A stretch of 35,043 nt of DNA from Gemmatimonadota bacterium. Lineage in GTDB: Bacteria > Gemmatimonadota > Gemmatimonadetes > Longimicrobiales > RSA9. The position numbers and the translations under genes were made by a program. Positions 16,265-23,096 of this stretch are shown here, one piece after another (positions within the stretch are counted from its first letter, which is position 1; every line of letters begins with the position of its first letter). A model generated the notes under the pieces. The model ran no database searches and had not been told where the DNA came from. It saw only the letters and a list, made by a program, of their open reading frames with translations. The stretch covers positions 1-35,043 of the forward strand of contig JBDLIA010000030.1 in NCBI GenBank assembly GCA_039715185.1, in the 5' to 3' direction.

Positions 16265-16597
16265 TCAGGCGCCCGGGCCCACGGCCCTCAGCCTGACAGC
16301 AGTGCCGTACGCCATGATCTCGGCGGCTCCCTGCATGACCATGGCGGTCTGGAAGCGCAACCCGACCACGGCGTTAGCACCCAGCGATTCGGCTTCCTCG
16401 ATCATGCGGTCGATGGCCTGCTCGCGAGCCTCGGCCATCATCTTCACGTACTCCTTGATCTCGCCGCCCGCGACGTGTCTGAACATGGCCAGGATGTCCT
16501 TGCCGATGAAGCGCGCACGGATTGTGTTTCCCCTCACCAGCCCCAGCGATTCCGCTACCTCATGACCGGGGACGTTGTCGGTCGTGACTATGATCAT
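16265..16597 (-). CDS. YbjQ/UPF0145 family protein
   Basis: A 110-residue protein of the YbjQ family, thought to form pentamers with a possible heavy-metal or ligand-binding role but of unknown function. The motifs are MIIVTTDNVPGHEVAESLGLVRGNTIRAR at the start, EYVKMMAEAREQAIDRM in the helix, and GANAVVGLRFQTAMVMQGAAEIMAYGTAV at the end. ATG 16597 overlaps the stop of the anti-sigma gene (ATGA at 16594-16597), so it is the last gene of the channel-ECF-anti-sigma-YbjQ operon. It has no cysteine ligands of its own. Confidence 0.88.
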   Translation of the reverse strand: MIIVTTDNVPGHEVAESLGLVRGNTIRARFIGKDILAMFRHVAGGEIKEYVKMMAEAREQAIDRMIEEAESLGANAVVGLRFQTAMVMQGAAEIMAYGTAVRLRAVGPGA

Positions 16598-17010
16598 CGT
16601 TGCACGTGTCTGTAGGGGTCCTTGCGCCACGCGAGATAGTGTTCGCGCAGGACGCTTCCCAACAGCATCGCCAGACCGATGGCTATGCCGCCGCTGGCGA
16701 GCTTCTCCCACAGGGCGATCGGCGACAGCGCGTAGCTGACCACCCCGTACACGACCCACACCGCGAGCCCGACCACGAAGAGCCCCCAGCCGATCGGTCG
16801 GGAGATACGCTTCTGCACGCCCGGCCAAGCTTGACCCGGCGAGGGCGCGTCCACCGCCATGCGCAGCTCGCCGCCAAGAGTCTCGAACACCACGCGCTCG
16901 CGACGGCATTCCGTGCACCGCTCCATGTGCTCCGCCAGCGCGGCGGCCCGCTCCAGCGGCAGCTCTTCGTCTAGCCACCGCATCAGCTCCTCGTGCGTCA
17001 CATGCTCCAT
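16594..17010 (-). CDS. zf-HC2 anti-sigma factor, two-helix membrane protein
   Basis: A 138-residue protein starting at ATG 17010, with an AGGAGAAGG-like ribosome-binding region upstream. The N-terminal putative zinc-binding anti-sigma domain has H28, C32 and C35 (HMERCTEC), preceded by a typical helix, THEELMRWLDEELP. Two membrane segments follow at about 73-95 and 106-121, with a short basic tail. It should hold the sigma factor at 17025-17639 inactive at the inner membrane. The periplasmic loop is only about 10 residues, so the signal may be sensed in the membrane or the cytosol rather than by a large outside domain. Confidence 0.85.
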   Translation of the reverse strand: MEHVTHEELMRWLDEELPLERAAALAEHMERCTECRRERVVFETLGGELRMAVDAPSPGQAWPGVQKRISRPIGWGLFVVGLAVWVVYGVVSYALSPIALWEKLASGGIAIGLAMLLGSVLREHYLAWRKDPYRHVQR

Positions 17011-17024
17011 ACCTGGGCCTTCTC

Positions 17025-17639
17025 CTACATTTCGTCCGCGCCGAGCTCCACCAGCGCGTCCTTGAGGGCACGCCGCGCGTGGTACAGCCGACTCGCGACG
17101 GTGCCTTCCGGGATTTCCAGGATCTCGGCGATCTCGGCGTAGCGAAATCCCTGGATTTCCTTGAGGATCAGTATGTCGCGGTGCTCCTCGCCGAGATCGT
17201 CGAGAGCCCGCCTGATCACTTCGCGGGTCGCCGCCCGCTGGCGGTCCCGCTCCGGACTCGCCCGCTCGCCCGCCGGGCGCGCCTCCAGCCGCTCGTCCTT
17301 CACCTCGTAGTTGGAGCGCGATCGGCGACCGCGAATCATGTCCCGGCAGTGATTGCGGAGGATCTGGAAGAACCAGGGCCCGAAGCGACGTTTCACGTCG
17401 AAACGAGGCAGCGCCTGCCAGGCCTTGATGAACGCCTCCTGGACGCCATCGCGGGCCTCGTCCGGGTGTCCGAGGATCCCCGTGGCCACGCGAAGGGCGG
17501 CCGGCTCGTACGCTCGCACGAGCGGTTCGAAGAAGCGGGTGTCGCCGCTTCGGCACTTGAGGATCAGTTCGCGCTCCACCGCTGGCTCCGTGTTCACCGC
17601 ATAGGGCGATTCGGATGGAGTACGGGGGCGCTCGGTCAT
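17025..17639 (-). CDS. ECF RNA polymerase sigma factor
   Basis: A 204-residue sigma-70-family factor of the extracytoplasmic-function type. Sigma region 2 spans about residues 30-100 (RDGVQEAFIKAWQALPRF, then FGPWFFQILRNHCRDMIRGRR). After a charged, poorly conserved linker, region 4 lies at about 145-195 (ILILKEIQGFRYAEIAEILEIPEGTVASRLYHARRALKDAL). It is 14 bp ahead of its anti-sigma gene and only 16 bp after the stop of the K+ channel gene, so all four genes look like one operon. Target promoters are not identified from this sequence. Confidence 0.93.
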   Translation of the reverse strand: MTERPRTPSESPYAVNTEPAVERELILKCRSGDTRFFEPLVRAYEPAALRVATGILGHPDEARDGVQEAFIKAWQALPRFDVKRRFGPWFFQILRNHCRDMIRGRRSRSNYEVKDERLEARPAGERASPERDRQRAATREVIRRALDDLGEEHRDILILKEIQGFRYAEIAEILEIPEGTVASRLYHARRALKDALVELGADEM

Positions 17640-17655
17640 TTCTTCACGGCCACCG

Positions 17656-18729
17656 TCAGGCGCTGGCGGCGAGCGCGTACTGCGCCTCGAGCATGTAGAT
17701 GGATTCCGCCGGCCCGATCACTATCAGCGTCTCCCCCTCGGTGAGCCGATGACCCGCGGGGGGGGTAAGGATGAACTTCTTGTCGGGCATCTCGATCGCC
17801 AGAATGGTGACGTTCCACTGACTCCGCAGATCGCAGGTACTGAGGGTCTGGCCCTCGAGCACGGAGCCGGCTTGCACGGTCACCTGCCCCACGTCCACGT
17901 CGAGTTCATCGCCCACGTGGAAGATGCGGCTCATGAAGTCGTGCACGGCCGGCCGCACGAGCGCTATGGCGAGCCTGTGCCCGCCGATCGTATCGGGGGT
18001 GACAATGCGGTCGGCCCCCGCCCGGCGCAGCTTGCTCTCCGAAGTGTCCGAAGCGGCACGGGCCACGATCAGCAGCCCGGGATTCAGCTCCCGCGCGGTC
18101 AGCACGGTCAGCACGTTGTCCGCGTCGGTTCCCAGAGCGGCCACCACGCCCCTAGCGCGCTCGACGCCCGCATCCAGCAGCGTTTCGTCGTGGGTGGCGT
18201 CTCCGAGGATGACGGGGACGTGCGACTCGAGTAACTCTTCCTCGAGTGCCTCGGCGCTCTCGACCACGACGAACTGCTCGCCGCGAGCCGTCAGCTCGCG
18301 CACGATCTGCCGGCCGAGGGCACCGTATCCGCACACCAGATAGTGGTCACGCGCCTGCGCGATGCGTTCCTTCATGCGACGTCGCCGTACCGAGTAGAAG
18401 AGGTTGTGCCCGAGCGCGATCTCCGCCGCGTTGCGCACCGCCCAGGTTACGAGCAGCAGCCCGAGCATGATCAAGCCGACGGTGAATATCATCCCCGCGG
18501 TGCTGAGCGGCCGCACCTCCTGGAAGCCCACCGTACTCAAGGTGATCACCGTCATGTACAGCGCCTCGACGGGGCTCATCCGCTCGATCAGGATGTAGCC
18601 CAGCGACCCGAAAACGACCAGCATCACGAGTACGAACAGCGACAACTGGAGCTGGTTTACCGGATCGGACAGAAACCTGTCCAGAGAACGTCCGCTGATC
18701 CTCCCTGTAGGGGGACGGGGGCGATTCAC
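17656..18729 (-). CDS. Two-helix potassium channel with RCK (TrkA-N/TrkA-C) domain
   Basis: A 357-residue inner-membrane channel of the MthK-like type. The first membrane helix is at about 29-48, the pore helix and filter at about 53-72, and the second helix at about 78-98. The filter reads TVGFQE at 66-71, not the usual TVGYGD: the second glycine is a glutamine. The regulatory part has the nucleotide-binding GYGALG at 134-139 with an acidic residue after the next strand, and a TrkA-C domain at about 270-345. The likely ligand is a nucleotide or a divalent ion. A methionine at 119, at the start of the RCK module, resembles the internal start reported for MthK but has no ribosome-binding site here. 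It is first in the ECF operon. Confidence 0.88.
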   Translation of the reverse strand: MNRPRPPTGRISGRSLDRFLSDPVNQLQLSLFVLVMLVVFGSLGYILIERMSPVEALYMTVITLSTVGFQEVRPLSTAGMIFTVGLIMLGLLLVTWAVRNAAEIALGHNLFYSVRRRRMKERIAQARDHYLVCGYGALGRQIVRELTARGEQFVVVESAEALEEELLESHVPVILGDATHDETLLDAGVERARGVVAALGTDADNVLTVLTARELNPGLLIVARAASDTSESKLRRAGADRIVTPDTIGGHRLAIALVRPAVHDFMSRIFHVGDELDVDVGQVTVQAGSVLEGQTLSTCDLRSQWNVTILAIEMPDKKFILTPPAGHRLTEGETLIVIGPAESIYMLEAQYALAASA

Positions 18730-18838
18730 CGGGCACGTCCAGAGGCGCGCGGCCGGATGAGACTGCTTTCGATTCTTGGCGTGGGCATCCCTGCGTGCGT
18801 CCGTTCGCTCGTGGGCCGATGCCGGGGTAGCGCATGAA

Positions 18839-18870
18839 CCGTGAGGATGGGCGCCTCGGCCCGCTCACGG
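18839..18870. other. Inverted repeat after the pseudogene
   Basis: CCGTGAG (18839-18845) and CTCACGG (18864-18870) form a 7-bp stem with smaller GGGC and GCCC pairing inside. It follows the stop of the aminotransferase remnant on the minus strand and could be its old terminator. The stretch 18730-18838 holds nothing else that I can identify. Confidence 0.35.
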
Positions 18871-18876
18871 CAAGCG

Positions 18877-19250
18877 TCACGTGGCCGCCAGGCTCTCAAC
18901 CGCCTCAAGCAGGCGATCCACTTCGGCGGCTGTCGTGTAGCAGGCGCAGCCGGCGCGCATCGAATCCGCCCGGCGGCGCGCCGTAGCGTTCGACGACGGT
19001 CGGAGCGTAGAAGTCTCCGTGGCTGAGGAACAGGCCCCACTCGTCGGATAGCCGGCTGGCCACGTCCTCGGCGACCCGCGACCCCACCGAGAACGAAACC
19101 GTCGGCGTGCGGGGAGGGTCGCTGGGCCCGTACAGGCGGAATCCCGAAATCGCCCGGAGCCCCTCGCGCAGTCTGTTCCCCAGCGCCGCGGAGCGGTTCT
19201 CCAACTGGACCAGCGCTCCCCGAAGCCGTTCTCTGCGCCCGCCGGACGTG
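18877..19250 (-). pseudogene. Remnant of a class V aminotransferase / cysteine desulfurase-like gene
   Basis: Read on the minus strand, the frame gives VQLENRSAALGNRLREGL, then RLYGPSDPPRTPTVSFSV, then LFLSHGDFYAPTVVERYG, which resembles the C-terminal third of cysteine desulfurase-like proteins of the class V aminotransferase fold. Near 18958-18972 the sequence must shift by one base to continue as MRAGCACYTTAAEVDRLLEAV, which is the expected family ending. The N-terminal two-thirds, including the PLP-binding lysine, is absent. It is therefore a broken fragment. A sequencing error could explain the shift but not the missing N-terminus. Endpoints are approximate at the 19250 side. Confidence 0.7.
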
Positions 19251-19382
19251 CCTGCCCGGGGGGAACGATTCCGAGCGCGCGGGCGTTTGCCTCCACACGC
19301 GCGCGTATCTCGAAGAGGCTGGCGCCGATTCGAGCCTTCGCGCATGTTTTGATACTGTAAACCACTCCGACAGGACCAGCCA

Positions 19383-21683
19383 TTGGGCGCCTTTCTCTCC
19401 TCTGCGCTTATCGTCGCCGCTGCCTTCCAGCAGGGGCCTGGAGAGACGTACGCTCAGATCGCCCTCAACGACCTCAATCTCGGAACGATCCGAGGGCGCG
19501 TCGTAAGCGAGCAGACGGGCCTTCCCGTCGCCACCGCGTTGGTGGAAATCGTCGGCGCGGAAGAACTCGTCGCCGTTACCGACCTGAACGGTAACTACGT
19601 GCTCGGCGCGGTGCCCGTCGGCTTGCGCACGGTGCGCGCGTTCCACCTCGACCACGTTCCTCTCGAGGTGGCCATAACGGTGGCTCCGCGCTCCACGGTG
19701 AACCTCGAGTTCGCGCTGGAGATGAGGCCGGTCCCCCTGGATACGCTGCGCGTATCTCGCCGCAGGCTTGGACTGGCGCCGGACACGCTGCCGGACCCCT
19801 CTCTTTCCGTCGACGAGTCGATGGTCGGCAGCAGGGTCGGTGCGTTGGGAGCTCCGGGGATGGCCGAGTTGGGGCTGGTCGATGCCCTGCGGGGCGGCGG
19901 AGCCGAACCACCCGATGCCTCGGATGTGCTGTTCGTGCGAGGCGCGGCGGCGGACTTGCGCGCGGTCTATCTCGATGGCGCGCCCGTGTACGCGCCCGTG
20001 CATCTCGGGGGGATGGCCGACCCGTTCTTTCCCGGGCTACTCAGCGAGGGCCGCGTTCGCAGCGGCGGCGCATCGCCCCGCTATGATGGCGGGGTTTCCT
20101 ATATCCTCGATCTCGAGACGCGCTCGGGCCGCAGCGGTGCCCTGAGGAGCGAAGGGGCGATCGATCTGGCGGTAGCGAGCGTCGTATTCGAAGGCACGCC
20201 GGCGGGCGAGACCAACGTGCTCCTGGCCGGACGTGGAGTACACGGGCTGGGCGCGGACGCGTTTGGTGCCAAGCGGCTGCCTTCCGGTTATGGAGAGGCG
20301 TTCGGGCGGGTCGATCGGGCGCTCGGCGACGATGGTGAATTGTCGGTGTCCGGATACTGGAACCGCGAAAGCGTGGACCTCGGGGAGGCCATTCTCGGTG
20401 ACGACCCGGTCCATTGGGGCAACCTGGCCGGATCTATCCGAGTCGAGAAGGACGTTGGCGACGGCAGCGCGGTGATCACCGCCGCGTACGGCGACTTCAA
20501 GACGCGCCTACCGGTCGCCGGGCCGCGCCCGGCCGTGCTCGAAGGAACCAACGAGCGCCGGCGCCTCGCCGCCGATGTCACGCACGATCGCGGCCCCTTC
20601 CGGATGGAGTTCGGACTGGCCTTCGATCGAACCAGGCTCCGACACGAAGCGACCAGCTTCCTGGCCGAGCTGCAGCTTCCTGTTTCCACCTCCGTCGATG
20701 TACGCGGCGACGCCGTGGGCGGGTACGCTTCGGCGCAGTTCGTAGTCTCCCCGGCGGTACTTTTGTCGGGAGGAATACGGACGAGCGGCTTCGCTACCAG
20801 CGAGCGCGACGGCTTCGATCTGCGCCTGGCTCCGCGTGCCTCCGTGCGCTGGCGCGCGACGCCGGCGGCGGTCGTTACGGTCGGCGTCGGCCGCTACCAC
20901 CAGTTCGTGCAGAACGCCCAGAACTTCCCGAGCGCCGAAGAGCTCATCGATATCGCCGCGGCGCTCGAGCAGCGGGAGCCGGAGCCGCCACAAGGAAGCC
21001 TGCTCGATGTGGCCGGCGCCACGCACTTCGTCGCCAAGCTCGAGCGACTCCTCGGGAACGGGTTCCGGCTGGGAGTGGAGGGGTTCTACAAGGACTTCGA
21101 CACCCCCGCCAAGGACCTCGGCTCGGACGTGGAGACCACGGGCCTCGAGTTGGTGATGGTCCGGTCGGGATCGATCCTCGAGGCCTCGGTGGGATACACG
21201 CGCGGCTGGGTCTGGTCGAGCGGCGATCCTCGTTTCGCGCGCAGCGTCTTCGCTGGGCGCGAGTTGGTCGACGCCACACTCGGAATGAGCCTGGGAGCCA
21301 CGTCGCTGAAGTTCAGGTCCACCTACGCGGCCGGCCTGCCCTTCACCGCCATACCGAGCGGACCGGTCGAGCCTCCGCAGGAGCAGGCCGCGCCATCGCT
21401 CAGCTTCTCCACGACGCCCGGCCCCGAAACGGAAGACGGATCCGTACCGGGCGCCCGTGAGTTGGCCGCCGGCTCCTACCTGCGGCTGGAAGGAGAGTTC
21501 GCGCGGACCTGGACGGGCAGCGATCCGGTGCAGCCCTCCGAACTCACCGTGTACATCCGGGTGCTGAACGGCCTCGACCAGCGAGAGGCGATGTTCATCC
21601 AGGTCGACCCGAACGACCCGTCATCAGCCGACGCCGATGCCACGAAGTTTCTGCCCATCGTTGGCGTTCGCTGGGCCTTCTGA
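19383..21683 (+). CDS. TonB-dependent receptor-like outer membrane protein with carboxypeptidase-regulatory-like domain
   Basis: A 766-residue outer-membrane protein. A short hydrophobic N-terminus is followed by a carboxypeptidase-regulatory-like fold (about residues 34-115, IRGRVVSEQTGLPVATALVEIVG). A plug-like segment follows (about 165-245, LVDALRGGG, then VLFVRGAAADLRAVYLDGAPVY, then SGGASPRYDGG). The barrel of about 480 residues has alternating strands and the usual C-terminal aromatic (ending RWAF). The start is TTG 19383: no ATG exists in frame between the stop at 19350 and here, and AGGA lies 7 nt upstream. The substrate is unknown. There is no N-terminal STN signalling domain. An ECF sigma and anti-sigma pair follow at once, and they may share regulation. 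Confidence 0.8.
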   Translation: MGAFLSSALIVAAAFQQGPGETYAQIALNDLNLGTIRGRVVSEQTGLPVATALVEIVGAEELVAVTDLNGNYVLGAVPVGLRTVRAFHLDHVPLEVAITVAPRSTVNLEFALEMRPVPLDTLRVSRRRLGLAPDTLPDPSLSVDESMVGSRVGALGAPGMAELGLVDALRGGGAEPPDASDVLFVRGAAADLRAVYLDGAPVYAPVHLGGMADPFFPGLLSEGRVRSGGASPRYDGGVSYILDLETRSGRSGALRSEGAIDLAVASVVFEGTPAGETNVLLAGRGVHGLGADAFGAKRLPSGYGEAFGRVDRALGDDGELSVSGYWNRESVDLGEAILGDDPVHWGNLAGSIRVEKDVGDGSAVITAAYGDFKTRLPVAGPRPAVLEGTNERRRLAADVTHDRGPFRMEFGLAFDRTRLRHEATSFLAELQLPVSTSVDVRGDAVGGYASAQFVVSPAVLLSGGIRTSGFATSERDGFDLRLAPRASVRWRATPAAVVTVGVGRYHQFVQNAQNFPSAEELIDIAAALEQREPEPPQGSLLDVAGATHFVAKLERLLGNGFRLGVEGFYKDFDTPAKDLGSDVETTGLELVMVRSGSILEASVGYTRGWVWSSGDPRFARSVFAGRELVDATLGMSLGATSLKFRSTYAAGLPFTAIPSGPVEPPQEQAAPSLSFSTTPGPETEDGSVPGARELAAGSYLRLEGEFARTWTGSDPVQPSELTVYIRVLNGLDQREAMFIQVDPNDPSSADADATKFLPIVGVRWAF

Positions 21684-21696
21684 GCGGCGTGCCCCC

Positions 21697-21723
21697 TGTC
21701 ACAAACGAGCTTCGTTCCGCGTT
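21697..21723 (+). promoter_or_regulatory. Possible ECF-type promoter (TGTCACA-N16-CGTT)
   Basis: TGTCACA at 21697-21703 is followed after 16 bp by CGTT at 21720-21723, in the 73-bp gap before the sigma gene. TGTCACA with CGTC is the element described for ECF41-type sigma factors, and other ECF groups use related elements. A start site near 21732 would leave a leader of about 25 nt. This suggests autoregulation, but the second element has one mismatch and the sigma factor here lacks the ECF41 C-terminal SnoaL-like domain. Confidence 0.35.
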
Positions 21724-21756
21724 TCAACCAGGCAGATCGGCGGGATCACCGGCTAA

Positions 21757-22251
21757 TTGAATTTCGACGAGATTTACCGGCGGCACTACGCCGCGCTGTT
21801 CCGCTACGTGTGTCGACTTACCGGTGACGTCGATACGGCGGAGGATGCGACTCAGGAGGCCTTTCTGAGTTTGCTGCGGCGCGATCTGCCTGAAAACGAG
21901 GCGAAGCCGTGGCTCTTTACCGTCGCCACCAACTACGTGCGCGACGGGGCACGCCGGGCGGAAACGCGGCGCCGTTTGGGGCCGAAAGTGGAACAACTCA
22001 GCAGTCAGCCGGCGCGACCGGACGAACTGACCGAACGCCGCGAAGCGGTGGACCGGGTGCGGGGAGTGCTGGATCGGTTGCCCGAGAGGGATCGCAAGAT
22101 CCTGCTGCTGCGTGAAGAAGGGTTCTCCTACAGGGAGATCGCAGCCACGATCGATGTCGCGGCGAGTTCGGTCGGCACGTTGATTGCCCGAGCTCTGAGG
22201 CGATTCGCGGTCGAATACAGAAATGAGAATGGAAACGACGCATCTTCCTGA
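21757..22251 (+). CDS. ECF RNA polymerase sigma factor
   Basis: A 164-residue compact sigma factor starting at TTG 21757. Region 2 spans about residues 8-75 (DEIYRRHYAALFRYVCRLTGDVDTAEDATQEAF, then KPWLFTVATNYVRDGAR). Region 4 spans about 105-155 (LPERDRKILLLREEGFSYREIAATIDVAASSVGTLIARALRRF). The anti-sigma gene begins inside its 3' end, with a 29-bp overlap. It lies 73 bp after the receptor gene on the same strand and may be read from its own promoter (see 21697). Together with the next gene it forms a sigma and anti-sigma module linked to an outer-membrane protein. Confidence 0.92.
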   Translation: MNFDEIYRRHYAALFRYVCRLTGDVDTAEDATQEAFLSLLRRDLPENEAKPWLFTVATNYVRDGARRAETRRRLGPKVEQLSSQPARPDELTERREAVDRVRGVLDRLPERDRKILLLREEGFSYREIAATIDVAASSVGTLIARALRRFAVEYRNENGNDASS

Positions 22252-22987
22252 CGAAGGCCTGCTCCAGGCGTACCTGGATGGCGAGCTAGCGGAAGCCGAC
22301 CGTGCTTCCGTTGCCGCGCACGTCCTTGCATGCTCGGTGTGCGCCCGCTCGCTGGAGGAGTTACGCGCCGCGGCGGGGCATCTCAGCGCCATGGTTCACG
22401 GCCAGACGCTGACCGAGGCCGTGGACCGCGAGGCTCCGCATCCCGCATTCGTGCGCAGGCGCGTGCCCGCGGCCCGAGCGTTCGCGCGCGCCGCCGGCCT
22501 CGTGGTTCTGCTGGCGGGCTCCGCGGCGGTTCTCGAGGCCACCACCGGCTGGATCGGCGACGCCGTGCGCGCTGTCCGCGGCGTCACGGAAGCTCCGGCC
22601 GAACCGGTTGAGCTCGTCCCCGCGCCGCCCGAGCCGAGCGGAGAGGCGTTGTTTACCGTGCAGCCCCGCGCCGGGACGCTGGAAGTGCTGCTGGAAGACC
22701 TCGCGCCGGGCACGCTGGTCACCGTGCGCCTGGACTCGGGCAACGTGGGCGAAGTACGGATCGGCGACGGAGCGACCGGAGTGACGTATCGCGCGGGTCC
22801 GGGAAGCGCCACGGTAGTGGCACCGGGCGTGTCCAATGTCGAAGTCGGCTTGCCCGCCAGCCTGACGTCGGGGCGCGTGGTCGTGAACGGCGAGACGGCC
22901 GTCGTCAAGGCGGCCGACCGGCTCTTCAGCGTCCGCGAAGACGCCGAAGGTTTCCAGGGCGGATTCCGCTTCCGGCTAGCCCCCTGA
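22223..22987 (+). CDS. zf-HC2 anti-sigma factor with periplasmic domain
   Basis: A 254-residue protein. The N-terminal anti-sigma zinc domain has H33, C37 and C40 (HVLACSVC), with an LLQAYLDGEL helix before it. A membrane segment lies at about 86-105. The C-terminal part (about 120-254) is rich in V, G and T and strand-like (LEVLLEDLAPGTLVTVRLDSGNVGEVRIGDGATGVTY), so it is probably a periplasmic beta domain. I do not recognise that domain; it is not an obvious FecR domain. The start is ATG 22223 or ATG 22229, both inside the sigma gene. The large periplasmic part makes it the likely sensor of the pair. Confidence 0.85.
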   Translation: MRMETTHLPDEGLLQAYLDGELAEADRASVAAHVLACSVCARSLEELRAAAGHLSAMVHGQTLTEAVDREAPHPAFVRRRVPAARAFARAAGLVVLLAGSAAVLEATTGWIGDAVRAVRGVTEAPAEPVELVPAPPEPSGEALFTVQPRAGTLEVLLEDLAPGTLVTVRLDSGNVGEVRIGDGATGVTYRAGPGSATVVAPGVSNVEVGLPASLTSGRVVVNGETAVVKAADRLFSVREDAEGFQGGFRFRLAP

Positions 22988-23010
22988 CAGCCTCGACCGC
23001 AACCGGTGGG

Positions 23011-23046
23011 AAAGGCCCCGCGTCAAAGGACGCGGGGCCTTTTTTT
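23011..23046 (+). terminator. Intrinsic terminator after the anti-sigma gene
   Basis: GGCCCCGCGTC (23014-23024), loop AAAG and GACGCGGGGCC (23029-23039) form a perfect 11-bp stem preceded by AAA and followed by seven T residues (23040-23046). This is a textbook rho-independent terminator for the receptor, sigma and anti-sigma unit. The AAA and T run also make it symmetrical enough to act on the opposite strand, where the dacB-like gene ends. Confidence 0.93.
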
Positions 23047-23096
23047 CGACCCTGTCACCGCTCCCACCGGACGCGGGAAAAAGTTTTCGGACGCGC

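Noticed and set aside
16265-17071. One long minus-strand protein covering the YbjQ region and upstream
   Set aside because: The upstream half is out of frame with the zf-HC2 and ECF genes; only the last 110 residues match YbjQ.
18726-20003. Minus-strand open frame of 425 codons across the channel/receptor boundary
   Set aside because: It overlaps the start of the receptor and the aminotransferase remnant in other frames and has no family similarity.
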